A DNA stretch of 64,000 nucleotides from Mycolicibacterium confluentis (GTDB lineage Bacteria > Actinomycetota > Actinomycetes > Mycobacteriales > Mycobacteriaceae). Location: contig NZ_AP022612.1 in assembly GCF_010729895.1 (NCBI RefSeq), positions 992,001 through 1,056,000 on the forward strand. The letters are read 5' to 3'. This document shows positions 16,925 to 25,684 of the stretch, in pieces (within the stretch, counting starts at the first letter, position 1; every line of letters begins with the position of its first letter). The translations under genes were made by a program, and so were the position numbers. The notes under the pieces were generated by a model that saw nothing but the letters and a program-made list of their open reading frames with translations, was not told the DNA's origin and did not search any database.

Positions 16925-18573
16925 GCAGCGAGAAAGCCGGCAAACCACTGGTACGAGTCGACGGTCTTGCTGCGACTCTGGCCGACGGACGGGAGATCCT
17001 GAGCGACGTCAGTTTCGAGGTCGGCCAGGGCGAGATCGTGGCGCTCATCGGTGAATCCGGCAGTGGTAAGACCACCACCGCCCTGGCGCTGCTGGGCTAT
17101 GCGACCCCCGGGGTCACCCTGTCGGGGCTGGTTGAAGTCTGCGGCCATCAGGTTCTGGAACTGGACGAAGGCGAACTGCGCGCAGTCCGCGGGCGAGCGA
17201 TCGGATACGTACCCCAGGACCCTCCGTCGGCATTGAACCCGACGATGCGCGTCAAGAAGTTGATTCGGTCGATACTGACCGCGCACCCGGATCGTGACGC
17301 CGGGCCGGAGGCCATCTCGGCGGCGCTGCGTCGCGTGGACCTGCCCGCCGACGATGCGTTCCAACGTCGTTTTCCGCATCAACTGTCGGGTGGTCAGCAG
17401 CAGCGCCTGGCGATCGGCGCTGCGCTGGCCGCCAGTCCGTCAGCAGTGGTGTTCGACGAACCCACCACCGGGCTGGACCTGCTCACCCAAGCCGTGGTGA
17501 TCCGCGAGATCCGCAGCCTGCGAGAACGTTTGAACGTCTCGATGGTCTACGTCTCCCACGATCTGCGGGTGGTCGCCGACCTCGCCGATCGGGTGTGTGT
17601 GATGTACGACGGGAGCATCGTCGAATGCGGCCCCACTGCGCAGGTGCTCAACAATCCGGTCCATCCCTACACACGGAGCCTGATCGAGGCGGTTCCGGAT
17701 CACCGGCGCTCCATCGTAGGTGGCGCGCGGGTGGCAGAGCCTCCGGGCGCCGAGCCGGCTGCCGCACAACAGGATCGGCGGCTGCTCGAGGTGGACTCGT
17801 TGCGTGCCAGCTATCACACGGGTGGGCGCCAGGTCCCGATCCTCGACGGCGTCGATCTGAAGATCGCGATTGGCGAGCGGGTTGCCATCGCGGGACAGTC
17901 GGGGAGCGGCAAGACCACTCTGACCCGGTGCCTGAGCGGACTGGTCACCGCTGATGAAGGCAACATGCTCTTCGAGAACCGAGAGTTGAAACGGTCGCTG
18001 CGCCAGCGCACCCAGCATGAGCTGCGGTCGATCCAGGTGGTGTTCCAGAATCCGACCTCTTCGTTGAACCCCCGCCTCACGGTGGGTGAGATCGTCGGAC
18101 GCCCAGTCCAGCTCGGCGACAGCAGGGCGCGCAGACAGGCCATGAAGGAGTCCGTGGACAGGGCGCTGGAACTGGTGGAGCTGCCGACATCGGTGGCGTC
18201 CCGCCGGCCCGGTGAACTCTCCGGAGGGCAACGGCAGCGGGTCATGATCGCGTCCGCGTTGGCTGCCCAGCCAAGGCTGCTGATCTGCGATGAGATCACC
18301 TCCGCGCTCGATGTTTCGGTGCAGGCGCGAATCGTCGCGATGTTGCGCAGACTCAGCGATGAGCTGGATCTGGCTCTGTTGTTCGTCTCCCACGACTTGG
18401 GCGTGATCGGCGATATCGCCCATCGCACCGCGGTGCTGCAGGCCGGCCGGGTCGTCGAGGACCGGCCTACCGCGGAACTGTTCGCCGACCCCCACAACGA
18501 CTACACCCGACGGCTTCTCCAGGCCGCCGATGAACTGGGCGGGCATCTTCGCCACGCCGCGGTAAACCAATGA
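16921..18573 (+). CDS. Fused double ATPase of the ABC importer (DppD-DppF)
   Basis: 550 residues with two complete ABC domains. First half: Walker A GESGSGKTTTA, signature LSGGQQQR, Walker B AVVFDEPT. Second half: Walker A GQSGSGKTTLT, signature LSGGQRQR, Walker B LLICDEIT. Each is followed by the C-terminal oligopeptide-transporter extension. It energises the two permeases encoded just upstream. The Walker B of domain 2 has DEIT where DEPT is usual, common in DppF-like domains. Confidence 0.94.
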   Translation: MSSEKAGKPLVRVDGLAATLADGREILSDVSFEVGQGEIVALIGESGSGKTTTALALLGYATPGVTLSGLVEVCGHQVLELDEGELRAVRGRAIGYVPQDPPSALNPTMRVKKLIRSILTAHPDRDAGPEAISAALRRVDLPADDAFQRRFPHQLSGGQQQRLAIGAALAASPSAVVFDEPTTGLDLLTQAVVIREIRSLRERLNVSMVYVSHDLRVVADLADRVCVMYDGSIVECGPTAQVLNNPVHPYTRSLIEAVPDHRRSIVGGARVAEPPGAEPAAAQQDRRLLEVDSLRASYHTGGRQVPILDGVDLKIAIGERVAIAGQSGSGKTTLTRCLSGLVTADEGNMLFENRELKRSLRQRTQHELRSIQVVFQNPTSSLNPRLTVGEIVGRPVQLGDSRARRQAMKESVDRALELVELPTSVASRRPGELSGGQRQRVMIASALAAQPRLLICDEITSALDVSVQARIVAMLRRLSDELDLALLFVSHDLGVIGDIAHRTAVLQAGRVVEDRPTAELFADPHNDYTRRLLQAADELGGHLRHAAVNQ

Positions 18574-18587
18574 GAAGGGACATTACG

Positions 18588-20060
18588 ATGACCGCCGACA
18601 GTCGATCCGACGTCAAGGCGCCGACGGACTCCGACGACCTCGCCTATCTCACCGCTGTCGAGGCTCTGGCGCTGTTCCGGGCGAAGACCATCTCTCCGGT
18701 GGAGTTGATGACCTCGCTCGTGGACCGTGCCGAACGGCTCGAACCGCAGATCAATGCATTCAGCGAGATGTACTTCGAGAAGGCGATGGAACAGGCGCGT
18801 GCGGCTGCCGACGCCTACGCCGGGGACGGCACGCGGGCGAGGCCCTTGGAGGGCATCGCGGTGGCGCTCAAGGACGAGGTTCCTATCGAAGGGCATCTGT
18901 TCACCGACGGTTCGCTGGTGCACGAAGGCGAATACGCCTCCGAGACAGCGGCGTTGGCGCAGCGCATCTTCGATGCCGGGGGCATTATGCATGCCCGGAC
19001 GACCACGCCCGAATTCTGCTGCGTGCCTTTCACCCATTCCCGGATGTGGGGAGTCACACCGTCACCGTGGGACCTGACGAAGTCAGCCGGCGGTTCCTCG
19101 GGCGGATCTGGAGCGGCGCTCGCTGCGGGCACCACGACGCTGGCCACGGGCTCGGACATCGGTGGTTCGATCAGAATCCCCGCAGCGTTCTGCGGCGTCG
19201 TCGGATTCAAACCGTCGTTTGGCCGCATTCCCGACGTCACGCCCTGGAACCTCGACCACTACTGCCAGAACGGTCCGATGGCGCGCTCGGCCGCCGATGC
19301 CGCGCTGCTGTTCGACGTCATGCAGGGGCAGCACCCCGACGACATCGCCACGCTGCCGCGACTGGAGATGCCCTCGACCCTGCCGGATGTGGCGGGTTGG
19401 CGGGTGGCGCTGTGCGCAACGCTGGGCGATTACGAGGTCGAGGACGGCATCCTCGAGAACCTGCGGGCCACCGCAGATCTGCTGCGCAGCTTGGGGGTCA
19501 CCGTCGATGAGGTCGATCTGCCGTGGACACGGGCGCAGATCGAGACCATTCTCGAGGTGCACTTCGGCTACATCGCCGCCGCGTCGGCGGCCACCCTGTC
19601 ACGCGGTAAGCCTGAACTGCTCAACGACTACACGCTGGACTACATCGAGCGCACGACAGCCCGTGCCACGAAGATGACGATGGCCCAGGCGTTCGACGCT
19701 GAAGCCGAGTTCTTCCGTCCTCTGTCGACGATCTTCACCGAGTACCGCGCGCTGTTGTGTCCGACACTCGCGACCGTGTCGCTCGAGGCGGGGGACTCCT
19801 ACCTGGGCTACGGCCCGACCATCAACGGCAAGGTCACCGGGCAGGTCGATCGGGACGGTCTGATGACCGGGCCGTTCAACATCGTCGGTCGGTGTCCCTC
19901 CACGGCCCTGCCCTCTGGATTCGACAAGAGCGGCATGCCCACGAGCGTCCAGATCGTCGGGCGCCCCTATCACGACATCGATTCTCTGGCACTCGCCGAC
20001 GCGGTCGATCGTGCTCGCCCGCTGTACCGAGAGACCAGGACCCGTCCGTCATTCGTGTAA
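18588..20060 (+). CDS. Amidase-signature hydrolase of the island
   Basis: 490 residues. The triad elements are Lys in AVALKDEVPIEG (about residue 97), the loop SAGGSSGGSGAALAAG, and the nucleophile Ser in GSDIGGSIRIPAAFCG. ATG 18588 follows GAAGGGA; an ATG at 18570 overlapping the previous stop lies before that site. Its place right after the importer genes suggests it hydrolyses the imported compound, possibly releasing an acid and an amine that the monooxygenase downstream oxidises. Only distantly similar to the amidase at 6942. Confidence 0.92.
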   Translation: MTADSRSDVKAPTDSDDLAYLTAVEALALFRAKTISPVELMTSLVDRAERLEPQINAFSEMYFEKAMEQARAAADAYAGDGTRARPLEGIAVALKDEVPIEGHLFTDGSLVHEGEYASETAALAQRIFDAGGIMHARTTTPEFCCVPFTHSRMWGVTPSPWDLTKSAGGSSGGSGAALAAGTTTLATGSDIGGSIRIPAAFCGVVGFKPSFGRIPDVTPWNLDHYCQNGPMARSAADAALLFDVMQGQHPDDIATLPRLEMPSTLPDVAGWRVALCATLGDYEVEDGILENLRATADLLRSLGVTVDEVDLPWTRAQIETILEVHFGYIAAASAATLSRGKPELLNDYTLDYIERTTARATKMTMAQAFDAEAEFFRPLSTIFTEYRALLCPTLATVSLEAGDSYLGYGPTINGKVTGQVDRDGLMTGPFNIVGRCPSTALPSGFDKSGMPTSVQIVGRPYHDIDSLALADAVDRARPLYRETRTRPSFV

Positions 20061-20117
20061 GCGACCGAACAGCATTTCCACACCTGCAACACCGTCAGCA
20101 ACAGGAGAGGTAATACA

Positions 20118-21422
20118 TTGGCTCCCAAGAAGTTCCACCTGGGTTGGTTCGTCGGATTCGTGGCCAACGACTTCACCGGACCGTTCTCGCCTCCGGACGA
20201 CCCGTGGGATGGCAAGTTCTACGTCGAGATGGCGCAGTCGATGGAGCGTGCCGGCTTCGACTACATGATGTTCGAGGACACCGTCAGTGTCCCCGACGCA
20301 TACGGGCAGTCCTTCGACACCTATCTCAAACACGCGCTCTGGGTGCCCAAACACGATCCGGTCCCGCTGGCCGCCGTGATTGCGGCGGCCACCTCCAAGA
20401 TGGGCGTGATCGCGACGATGTCGACGGCGTTCTACCCGCCCTACATGCTGGCACGCACGGTGGCCACGGTGGACCACATCGCGAAGGGCCGATTCGGCTG
20501 GAACATCGTGACCTCCGGACAGGATCAGGCGGCGCGCAACTTCGGGATGGACAAGCTGCTGCCGCACGACAAGCGCTACGAGGTCGCCCATGAGTACGTC
20601 GACGTGGTGCGGAAACTCTGGGATTCCTGGGATGCCGACAACATCGTCCGCGACTACGAAACGGGTGCCTACATCGCACCCGGCACCGTGCGGCCCATCC
20701 ACCACGAAGGTGAGTACTTCCGCACCGAGGGGCCGCTGACGACGGTGCGGCCTCCCAATGGCCAGCCCGTGTTCGTGCAGGCCGGCGGATCACCCAAGGG
20801 ACGTGACTTCGCGGCCAAGTACGCGGATTCGATCGTCGCGAACCCCGGCACCATCGAGGAGATGCGAGCGTTCCGTGACGACGTGCGGGCACGGGCCACC
20901 GCATACGGACGCGACCCCGACGAGATCAAGGTCCTGTTCATCGCCATGCCGGTGCTGGCTGCCACGACGGAGGAGGCCAAGGCCGCCAACCTGCGCAACA
21001 TGTCCAGTGACCGGGCAGTGGAGAACATCCTCGCCGGGTTCTCCTTCGTGACCGACATCGACTTCTCGCAGTTCCCCCTTGACGAAGTGCCTCCGCAGGA
21101 TCTGACGACCAACGGTGAGCAGTCTTCACTCGACATGTTCCTGCAGCGCGGCAGCGGCAAGACACTGCGGCAACTGGCCATGGACTACATCTCGCCGCCG
21201 ATCGAACTGGTCGGCACGCCCGATGAGGTTGCCGACCGCATGGGGGAGGTCATCGACGAGGTCGGTGGTGACGGCTTCCTGATCTACACCGGATCCAACA
21301 GCCTGAACCGCAGATTCATCGCGGAGATCACTGAAGGGCTGGTGCCCGCGTTGCAGCGGCGCGGCCGCACCAGGACCGAATACAAGTCCGAATATCTGCG
21401 CGACAACCTGAGGGAGTTCTAA
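20118..21422 (+). CDS. Luciferase-family FMNH2-dependent monooxygenase (NtaA/SnaA/DszA type)
   Basis: 434 residues. The block FGWNIVTSGQDQAARNFGMD and the segments FFRTEGPLTTVRPPNGQPVFVQAG and SPKGRDFAAKYADSIV are typical of the nitrilotriacetate/dibenzothiophene-sulfone monooxygenase subgroup, which use FMNH2 supplied by a separate reductase. Translation probably starts at TTG 20118, with AGGAGAGG seven bases upstream. The island's FMN reductase (12606) is the likely partner. The substrate is unknown. Confidence 0.9.
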   Translation: MAPKKFHLGWFVGFVANDFTGPFSPPDDPWDGKFYVEMAQSMERAGFDYMMFEDTVSVPDAYGQSFDTYLKHALWVPKHDPVPLAAVIAAATSKMGVIATMSTAFYPPYMLARTVATVDHIAKGRFGWNIVTSGQDQAARNFGMDKLLPHDKRYEVAHEYVDVVRKLWDSWDADNIVRDYETGAYIAPGTVRPIHHEGEYFRTEGPLTTVRPPNGQPVFVQAGGSPKGRDFAAKYADSIVANPGTIEEMRAFRDDVRARATAYGRDPDEIKVLFIAMPVLAATTEEAKAANLRNMSSDRAVENILAGFSFVTDIDFSQFPLDEVPPQDLTTNGEQSSLDMFLQRGSGKTLRQLAMDYISPPIELVGTPDEVADRMGEVIDEVGGDGFLIYTGSNSLNRRFIAEITEGLVPALQRRGRTRTEYKSEYLRDNLREF

Positions 21423-21441
21423 TGCCCGCGGGCCGGCGGGA

Positions 21442-21468
21442 GGGAGCAGCGGGTTTCCTGCTGCTCCC
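21442..21468 (+). terminator. Hairpin after the monooxygenase gene
   Basis: GGGAGCAGC pairs exactly with GCTGCTCCC around a nine-base loop, 20 bases past the monooxygenase stop. No T-tract follows, so it may attenuate rather than end transcription before the Lrp and MFS genes. Confidence 0.45.
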
Positions 21469-21535
21469 CCCGCAGGCTCGCCGCAGCCCGGTGCTGCACC
21501 AAGACTGCACGGGCCATCAGCAGGAGAAGGTGGAC

Positions 21536-21991
21536 GTGGCGGGGCGGGTCCGTGATGCCACCGTCGTGTACGCCGCCGACCTGGGTCGTGCGCAGGCGAT
21601 CGCCACGCGCCTGCGCACGACCGACTCTGCCCTGATCCTGCTGGACGTGCGCGCGTTCGTCGCCGGGACGTTCGCGGAGTGGCGGAAGAGTTGCCCGGAT
21701 CCCGGGAGATGCCGTCGCGTCGCCGCTGGTGGTCATCGGCTGTCCTATTGCGGCACCGTCGCCGGTCTCGAGTCCTATCTGGCCGATATCGCGCGGCTCG
21801 GGATGGTCGACGGCGTCATACTGTCCGCGCATTGGGTGCCGGACGCTCCCGATGTACCGTCGTCTGGCGGCACGGTGCAGCAGAGGGCAGCGGCGGTGTC
21901 GACAGGTTGCGCATCGGGACGCCACCACGAGCAGCGTCTTCGATCGGTAGTCGCTTCGACACAGTTGTCGCGGCGCGGGGGAGGGGAATGA
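21536..21991 (+). pseudogene. Frame-disrupted ORF, possible relic of a luciferase-family flavoprotein
   Basis: One open frame can be drawn through this stretch, but its middle looks wrong. Residues near 21560-21680 (VVYAADLGRAQAIATRLR, ALILLDVRAFVAGTFAEW) look coding. Between about 21690 and 21755 a different frame gives the better protein (SPLVVIGCPIA). The first frame then resumes with GTVAGLESYLADIARLG and MVDGVILSAHW, resembling the C-terminal block of luciferase-type oxidoreductases. Two compensating indels in a decayed gene would explain this. GTG 21536 has AGGAG nine bases upstream. The 3' end overlaps the Lrp gene. It could still be a real gene of unknown family. Confidence 0.4.
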
Positions 21992-22482
21992 TGGCGAGCC
22001 ACGACACCGATGGGAGCGGGCACGACCCTCAGTCAGCGGCGATCATAGCCATGCTGCGTGAGGACGGCAGGCGCTCCTACGCGTCAATCGCGAAGGACGT
22101 CGGTCTTTCCGAAGCCGCTGTCCGGCAACGGGTCCAACGGCTGATCGAACAGGGCCACATGCAGATCGTCGCGATCACCAATCCCCTCGACGATTTCAAA
22201 CTGTCGTCGCTGCTGCGGATCCGGGTCAGCGGAGATGTCCGCGCCACGGCGGCCCAGATCGGTGAGATCGCTGAGGTGAGCTTCTGCGTCATCGTCTCCG
22301 GCGACTGTCAGGTTGTCGCGGAGGTGATGTGCCGGGATGGGCACCACCTCCTGACGGTCGTGCACGAGTCGATCGAGGCTCTGCCCACGGTGACCGACGT
22401 GCAGACCATGGTCTACCTGGAGGCCGTCAAACAGACCTATCAGTGGGGGACCTGGCCCCTGGGCGAGCACTACTCGCGCTGA
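21991..22482 (+). CDS. Lrp/AsnC-family transcriptional regulator
   Basis: 163 residues. The N-terminal helix-turn-helix IAMLREDGRRSYASIAKDVG followed by LSEAAVRQRVQRLIEQG is the Lrp/AsnC DNA-binding domain, and the C-terminal half is the RAM-like ligand/oligomerisation domain (VVAEVMCRDGHHLLTVV). ATG 21991 is preferred over the adjacent ATG 21988 because of spacing from GAGG. It is placed between the catabolic genes and the MFS transporter and is the only regulator in the island, so it probably senses the substrate or an amino-acid-like product. Confidence 0.9.
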   Translation: MASHDTDGSGHDPQSAAIIAMLREDGRRSYASIAKDVGLSEAAVRQRVQRLIEQGHMQIVAITNPLDDFKLSSLLRIRVSGDVRATAAQIGEIAEVSFCVIVSGDCQVVAEVMCRDGHHLLTVVHESIEALPTVTDVQTMVYLEAVKQTYQWGTWPLGEHYSR

Positions 22483-22550
22483 CGCCGCCACGTCTCGCCG
22501 CAGGTTCCTCCGAGGCTCCGGCATGCCCGGACACAGACGACAAGGGCACG

Positions 22551-23807
22551 ATGACGTTCGGGTTTCGCTGGGTGCTGGGCCGCCCCTGGCTGGTGTGGTC
22601 GGTCGCAGCACTGGCCTATGTCGCGGCGGTGCTGAACAGAAGCACCATTGGTGCGTCGGCAACCGAAGCGGCACAGAGATTCTCGGCGGAACCTCAGCTG
22701 TTGTCGGTCCTGGTGGTCCTGCAGGTGATCGTGTACGCCGCGGCTCAGATCCCCGCCGGTGCGCTGCTGGATCGGTTTGGCGCTCGGGCGGTCCTGACTG
22801 TTGGGGTCTCCCTGATGGCCTTGGGCCAGTTAGGTGTTGCGGTCACCGAGCAGGTGGCGGCTGCGGTGGCGGCCCGGGCCGTGGTCGGGGCCGGCGACGC
22901 GGTGATCTTCATCGCGGTGCTGCACCTGGTGCCGAACTGGTTCGATCAACGACGCGCTCCGCTGGTCCGCCAATTGACGTCGATGACCGGTCAACTCGGG
23001 CAGATTGTCTCGGCTGTGGGCTTCGCCGCGGCGGTTCGGCATGCGGGCTGGCTCACCGCCTATGCCGGCGCGGCCGCGTTGTCCCTGCTGGTGGCGATGC
23101 TTGTCGTGCTCGTGGTGCGTGAGCACCCGCCGGGTGTGGTGGTCAACCGTGCGGCCCTGCCGAGGCCCACGGCCAAGGCGGTGTTCACCAACCCCGGAAC
23201 CCACCTCGCCTTCTTCAGTCACATGGGCACGCAGTTCCCCTGCACCGCGTTCAACCTGCTGTGGGGGATACCGTATCTGATTCACGCACAGGAGCTTTCG
23301 CCGACGACGGCAGGGTTGATGTTGTCGTTGACCGTCGTATCGGGATTGGTGTGCGGACCCATCGTCGGGCTGTTCTCCGGTCGCTGGCCGCAGTACCGGA
23401 CCGGGTTGGTGCTGGCATGCGTGGCGGCGATGGCGGCCTGCTGGACGGTGGTGCTGGTCTGGCCCGGTCGCGCGCCGATCTGGCTGCTGGCCCTGCTATT
23501 GGTGGTGATAGGTGCGGGTCTGCCGGTCTCCACCACCGCATTCGATCAGGCGCGCGACCTCAATGCGGCGCAGAACCTGGGCGTGGCGCAGGGCGTCACC
23601 AACATCGGCGGGTACTCCGCGACCTTTGTGGTCATTCAGGTGGTGGGCTTGTTGTTGGGTGCGTTCGGCGGCGGTTACGGACGCGAGGAGTTTCACGCGG
23701 CGTGGGCGGTGCAGTACCTGGTGTGGCTGATCTCGGTGGTCGGCATCGTGATCTCTGCGCGACGTACCCTCGGCGCCCAACGTCAAGCCTGCGTCATCTC
23801 CCAGTAG
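22551..23807 (+). CDS. MFS transporter
   Basis: 418 residues with about 12 hydrophobic segments. The loop [16 protein letters not shown] between helices 2 and 3 is the MFS signature. It starts at ATG 22551 ([15 protein letters not shown]). The last codons (QRQACVISQ) and the stop lie inside the right direct repeat, overlapping the 3' end of the convergent ABC exporter by 25 bases. The native C-terminus may have been replaced when the island joined this site. It could export a product or import an alternative substrate. Confidence 0.9.
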   Translation: MTFGFRWVLGRPWLVWSVAALAYVAAVLNRSTIGASATEAAQRFSAEPQLLSVLVVLQVIVYAAAQIPAGALLDRFGARAVLTVGVSLMALGQLGVAVTEQVAAAVAARAVVGAGDAVIFIAVLHLVPNWFDQRRAPLVRQLTSMTGQLGQIVSAVGFAAAVRHAGWLTAYAGAAALSLLVAMLVVLVVREHPPGVVVNRAALPRPTAKAVFTNPGTHLAFFSHMGTQFPCTAFNLLWGIPYLIHAQELSPTTAGLMLSLTVVSGLVCGPIVGLFSGRWPQYRTGLVLACVAAMAACWTVVLVWPGRAPIWLLALLLVVIGAGLPVSTTAFDQARDLNAAQNLGVAQGVTNIGGYSATFVVIQVVGLLLGAFGGGYGREEFHAAWAVQYLVWLISVVGIVISARRTLGAQRQACVISQ

Positions 23808-23821
23808 GCGCCCCGGCGCGC
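23769..23821 (-). repeat. Right direct repeat, at the 3' end of the ABC exporter gene
   Basis: 53 bases matching 12301-12353 in direct orientation, 49 identical, with a 36-base uninterrupted core at 23776-23811. It covers the last 12 codons and stop of the exporter gene on the minus strand plus 14 bases beyond. Integrating elements often duplicate the 3' end of the gene they enter, leaving it intact, which is exactly what is seen here. Confidence 0.8.
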
Positions 23822-25684
23822 CAGCAGGCCGGCGTGCGTGCCCTGCTCGACGATCCGGCCATGCGACACCACCAGGATCAGATCCGCGTCGCGGATCGTC
23901 GAAAGCCGGTGCGCGATGATGAAACTCGTGCGATCGCGGCGCAGTTCGGCCATGGCCTGCGCGATCAGCAGTTCGGTCCTGGTGTCCACTGATGACGTGG
24001 CCTCGTCGAGCACCAGCAGCCGCGGCCGGGCCAACACGGCTCGCGCGATCGTGATCAACTGCTTCTCGCCCGCGCTGATGCGGCCACTCTCGTCGCTGAC
24101 CCAGGTGTCGTAGCCGTCGGGAAGGGTGTGCACGAAGCGGTCGACGTGAGCCGCCTTCGCGGCCTCGATCACCTCGTCGCGGGTGGCCCCCGGCCGGCCG
24201 TAGGCGATGTTGTCGGCGATCGACCCGCCGAACAGCCAGGTGTCCTGCAGCACCATGCCGATTCCCGCGCGCAGCGACTCCCGACTGATCGTGGTGATGT
24301 CGACACCGTCGACCAGAATGCGGCCGGAGTCCACGTCGTAGAACCGCATCAGAAGATTCACCAGCGTGGTCTTGCCTGCGCCGGTCTCGCCGACGATCGC
24401 CACGGTGCTGCCGGGTTCGGCCACCAGGGACAGGTCTTCGATCACCGGGTGGCCCTCGCGGTAGCTGAAGCTCACACGGTCGAACTCCACCCGCGGCGGT
24501 GACGCCGAGAGCGGCAGTGCCGCAGCCGGATCCGGTGTGTGCTCGGGTTCGTCGAGGAAGTCGAACACCCGCTCGGCGCTCGCGATCCCGGACTGCAGCG
24601 AGTTGTACATGCCCGCGATCTGCGTCAGAGGCTGGTTGAACTGGCGCACGTATTGGATGAACGCCTGGATGCTGCCCAGAGTGATCTGGCCGGTGGCCAC
24701 CTGCAGGCCACCGAGCACCGCGACCGCGACGTAACTGAGGTTGCCGACGAACATCGTGGCGGGGGAGACCAGGCCGGAGAAGAACTGCGCACCGAAGCTG
24801 GTGTGGAAGACGTCGTCGTTGAGACCGGTGAACCGGTCCCGCGCGGCCTCTCGGTGGCCGAACGTCTTGACGACGGTGAAACCGCTGTAGGTCTCCTCGA
24901 TGTGGGCGTTGAGCCTGCCGGTGTTGCGCCACTGCGCGACGAAAAGCCGTTGTGAGCGGCGGGTGATCATGCGCGTCACCCACAGCGTCAGCGGCACCGC
25001 CGCCACGGTGATCAGCGTCAGCAGAGGTGAGATGGTCAGCATCATCGCCAGAACGGCCACCACGGTCAGCACCGCGGACAGCAGTTGGTTGATGGTGATC
25101 GTCAGCGACGTCTGCACATTGTCGACGTCGTTGGTGACCCGCGACAACAGCTCGCCGCGCTGCCGGGAATCGAAATGCGACAACGGAAGTCGGTGAATCT
25201 TGCGCTCCACATCCGCGCGCAGGGTCACCATGGTCCGCTGGACGGCCACGTTGAGCAGCCGCGCCTGAATCCAGACCAGCAGGGCCGCAATGAGATAAAG
25301 GCCAAGTGCGAGCAACAGCGTGCGGGCCACCGCGCCGAAGTCCACGCCCTGCCCGGGGATGACGTTCATGCCGGACAGCAGATCGGCGAACGTCGTGTCA
25401 CCCCGCGCGCGGGCCGCGTCGACGGCCTGCTCCTTGGTCAGACCCGCGGGCAGTTCGCGTCCGATCACCCCGTTGAACAGCAGGTCGGTGGCGTGCCCGA
25501 GGATTCGCGGGCCGATCACGCCGATCCCGATGCCCAGCACAGACAGCACGATGACCGTGACCGTCAGCATGCGCTGAGGGGTCAGGCGCCTGATCAGTCT
25601 CAGGGCCGCGGCGCGGAAGTCGCGGGACCGCCGCGGCGGACCCTGTTCCATCGCGCGCAGACCGCCGCGCAGAGGGCCGCTCAT
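23783..25684 (-). CDS. ABC exporter, fused membrane and ATPase domains (second subunit)
   Basis: 633 residues. A six-helix type IV exporter membrane domain (about 30-340) carries a large extracytoplasmic insertion after helix 1. The nucleotide-binding domain has Walker [10 protein letters not shown], signature ISAGEKQL (a Ser-Ala-Gly variant of LSGGQ) and Walker [13 protein letters not shown]. It pairs with the 581-residue subunit upstream, whose stop overlaps this start (ATGA), as a heterodimer. Orthologous by position and length to Rv1272c. Substrate unknown; lipids or drugs are typical. Its last 12 codons form the right direct repeat. Confidence 0.93.
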   Translation of the reverse strand: MSGPLRGGLRAMEQGPPRRSRDFRAAALRLIRRLTPQRMLTVTVIVLSVLGIGIGVIGPRILGHATDLLFNGVIGRELPAGLTKEQAVDAARARGDTTFADLLSGMNVIPGQGVDFGAVARTLLLALGLYLIAALLVWIQARLLNVAVQRTMVTLRADVERKIHRLPLSHFDSRQRGELLSRVTNDVDNVQTSLTITINQLLSAVLTVVAVLAMMLTISPLLTLITVAAVPLTLWVTRMITRRSQRLFVAQWRNTGRLNAHIEETYSGFTVVKTFGHREAARDRFTGLNDDVFHTSFGAQFFSGLVSPATMFVGNLSYVAVAVLGGLQVATGQITLGSIQAFIQYVRQFNQPLTQIAGMYNSLQSGIASAERVFDFLDEPEHTPDPAAALPLSASPPRVEFDRVSFSYREGHPVIEDLSLVAEPGSTVAIVGETGAGKTTLVNLLMRFYDVDSGRILVDGVDITTISRESLRAGIGMVLQDTWLFGGSIADNIAYGRPGATRDEVIEAAKAAHVDRFVHTLPDGYDTWVSDESGRISAGEKQLITIARAVLARPRLLVLDEATSSVDTRTELLIAQAMAELRRDRTSFIIAHRLSTIRDADLILVVSHGRIVEQGTHAGLLARRGAYWEMTQA

